Assembly: GCA_025464925.1 (NCBI GenBank)
Contig: JAODMS010000123.1
Coordinates: forward strand, 1-23,774
From: Arthrobacter sp.
Lineage (GTDB): Bacteria; Actinomycetota; Actinomycetes; Actinomycetales; Micrococcaceae
Length of the DNA stretch: 23,774 nt
Reading direction: 5' to 3'
Under the pieces are notes generated by a model. It was not told the origin of the DNA, made no database searches, and saw only the letters and a list, made by a program, of their open reading frames with translations. The translations under genes were made by a program, and so were the position numbers. The first letter of the stretch is position 1, and each line of letters opens with the position of its first letter. This document shows positions 23,675-23,774 of the stretch, piece after piece.

Positions 23675-23750
23675 GTTCCATAGAATAGTGTGCTTACTCA
23701 CATAAGAGGTACTGTGGAACGGGCCGGTCCTCAGAGAGGACTAGAGTTCC
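23675..23750 (+). promoter_or_regulatory. Structured leader with alternative pairings (next gene beyond the window)
   Basis: GTTCCA (23675-23680) can pair with TGGAAC (23715-23720). The same GGAAC can instead pair with GTTCC (23746-23750), enclosing a perfect hairpin GTCCTC-AGA-GAGGAC (23727-23741). The two folds exclude each other, as in an RNA switch. A -10-like TAGAAT (23681-23686) overlaps the first arm, so part of the first fold may lie outside the transcript. No riboswitch family is recognised, and the downstream gene is not in the window. Confidence 0.35.
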
Positions 23751-23774
23751 GAGTGGAGCATCGCACGCTGTGGC

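Noticed and set aside
23714..23774. Start of a partial gene at GTG 23714
   Set aside because: AGAGG precedes it and the frame is open for 20 codons, but it lies inside a strong nested stem and the piece is too short to judge; a structured leader explains it better.

Overview
The window is GC-rich DNA from an actinobacterium, most likely a Micrococcaceae member of the Arthrobacter/Pseudarthrobacter type. The support is strong G/C preference at third codon positions, dense gene packing with ATGA/GTGA overlaps, many GTG starts, several start codons only 6-7 bases after a TANNNT-like -10 hexamer (leaderless mRNA), and typical actinobacterial families (DUF6457, DUF6314, DUF998, PcrA with a C-terminal Tudor-like tail). 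All assignments come from reading the sequence; no database search was possible.

Layout. Positions 99-599 hold a small HNH nuclease. Positions 635-4041 form a molybdenum-cofactor block: a MobA-like nucleotidyltransferase, a DUF6457 protein, MoeA and the sulfurtransferase FdhD, together serving a molybdenum enzyme such as formate dehydrogenase that is not in the window. Positions 4123-7146 encode a GH38 alpha-mannosidase. On the minus strand, 8854 down to 7344 is a two-gene operon: a regulator with two HTH-like segments and a multi-pass membrane protein. Positions 9066-12643 hold an ABC-F ATPase translationally coupled to an ABC exporter, preceded by a 15-bp terminator-like hairpin. On the minus strand, 13664 down to 12665 carries tRNA-Arg(CCT), a DUF6314 gene starting two bases beyond the tRNA, and a coupled NUDIX hydrolase. 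A DUF998 membrane protein follows at 13752-14525.

Positions 14768-16739 hold a SpoIIAA/STAS-like protein overlapping a soluble GGDEF-EAL cyclic-di-GMP enzyme. Positions 16848-18244 hold a 50-residue secreted peptide gene diverging from a TPR-only protein, an arrangement resembling peptide/receptor quorum-sensing pairs. Next come a four-helix membrane protein (minus) and an inositol-monophosphatase-family enzyme. A 413-bp gene-free stretch (19982-20394) in front of pcrA is filled by two tandem copies of a structured repeat with an exact 183-bp period; a third, partial copy with identical internal spacing lies at 18295-18374. The window closes with pcrA, a secreted lipoprotein gene and a structured leader for the next gene.

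Most interesting: (1) the GGACATG repeat family with fixed geometry and nested inverted repeats; (2) the secreted-peptide/TPR divergent pair with an 18-bp tandem repeat in the peptide leader; (3) the hairpin leader of the ABC-F/exporter operon; (4) the tRNA-abutting DUF6314 gene; (5) the mutually exclusive stems at the right edge.
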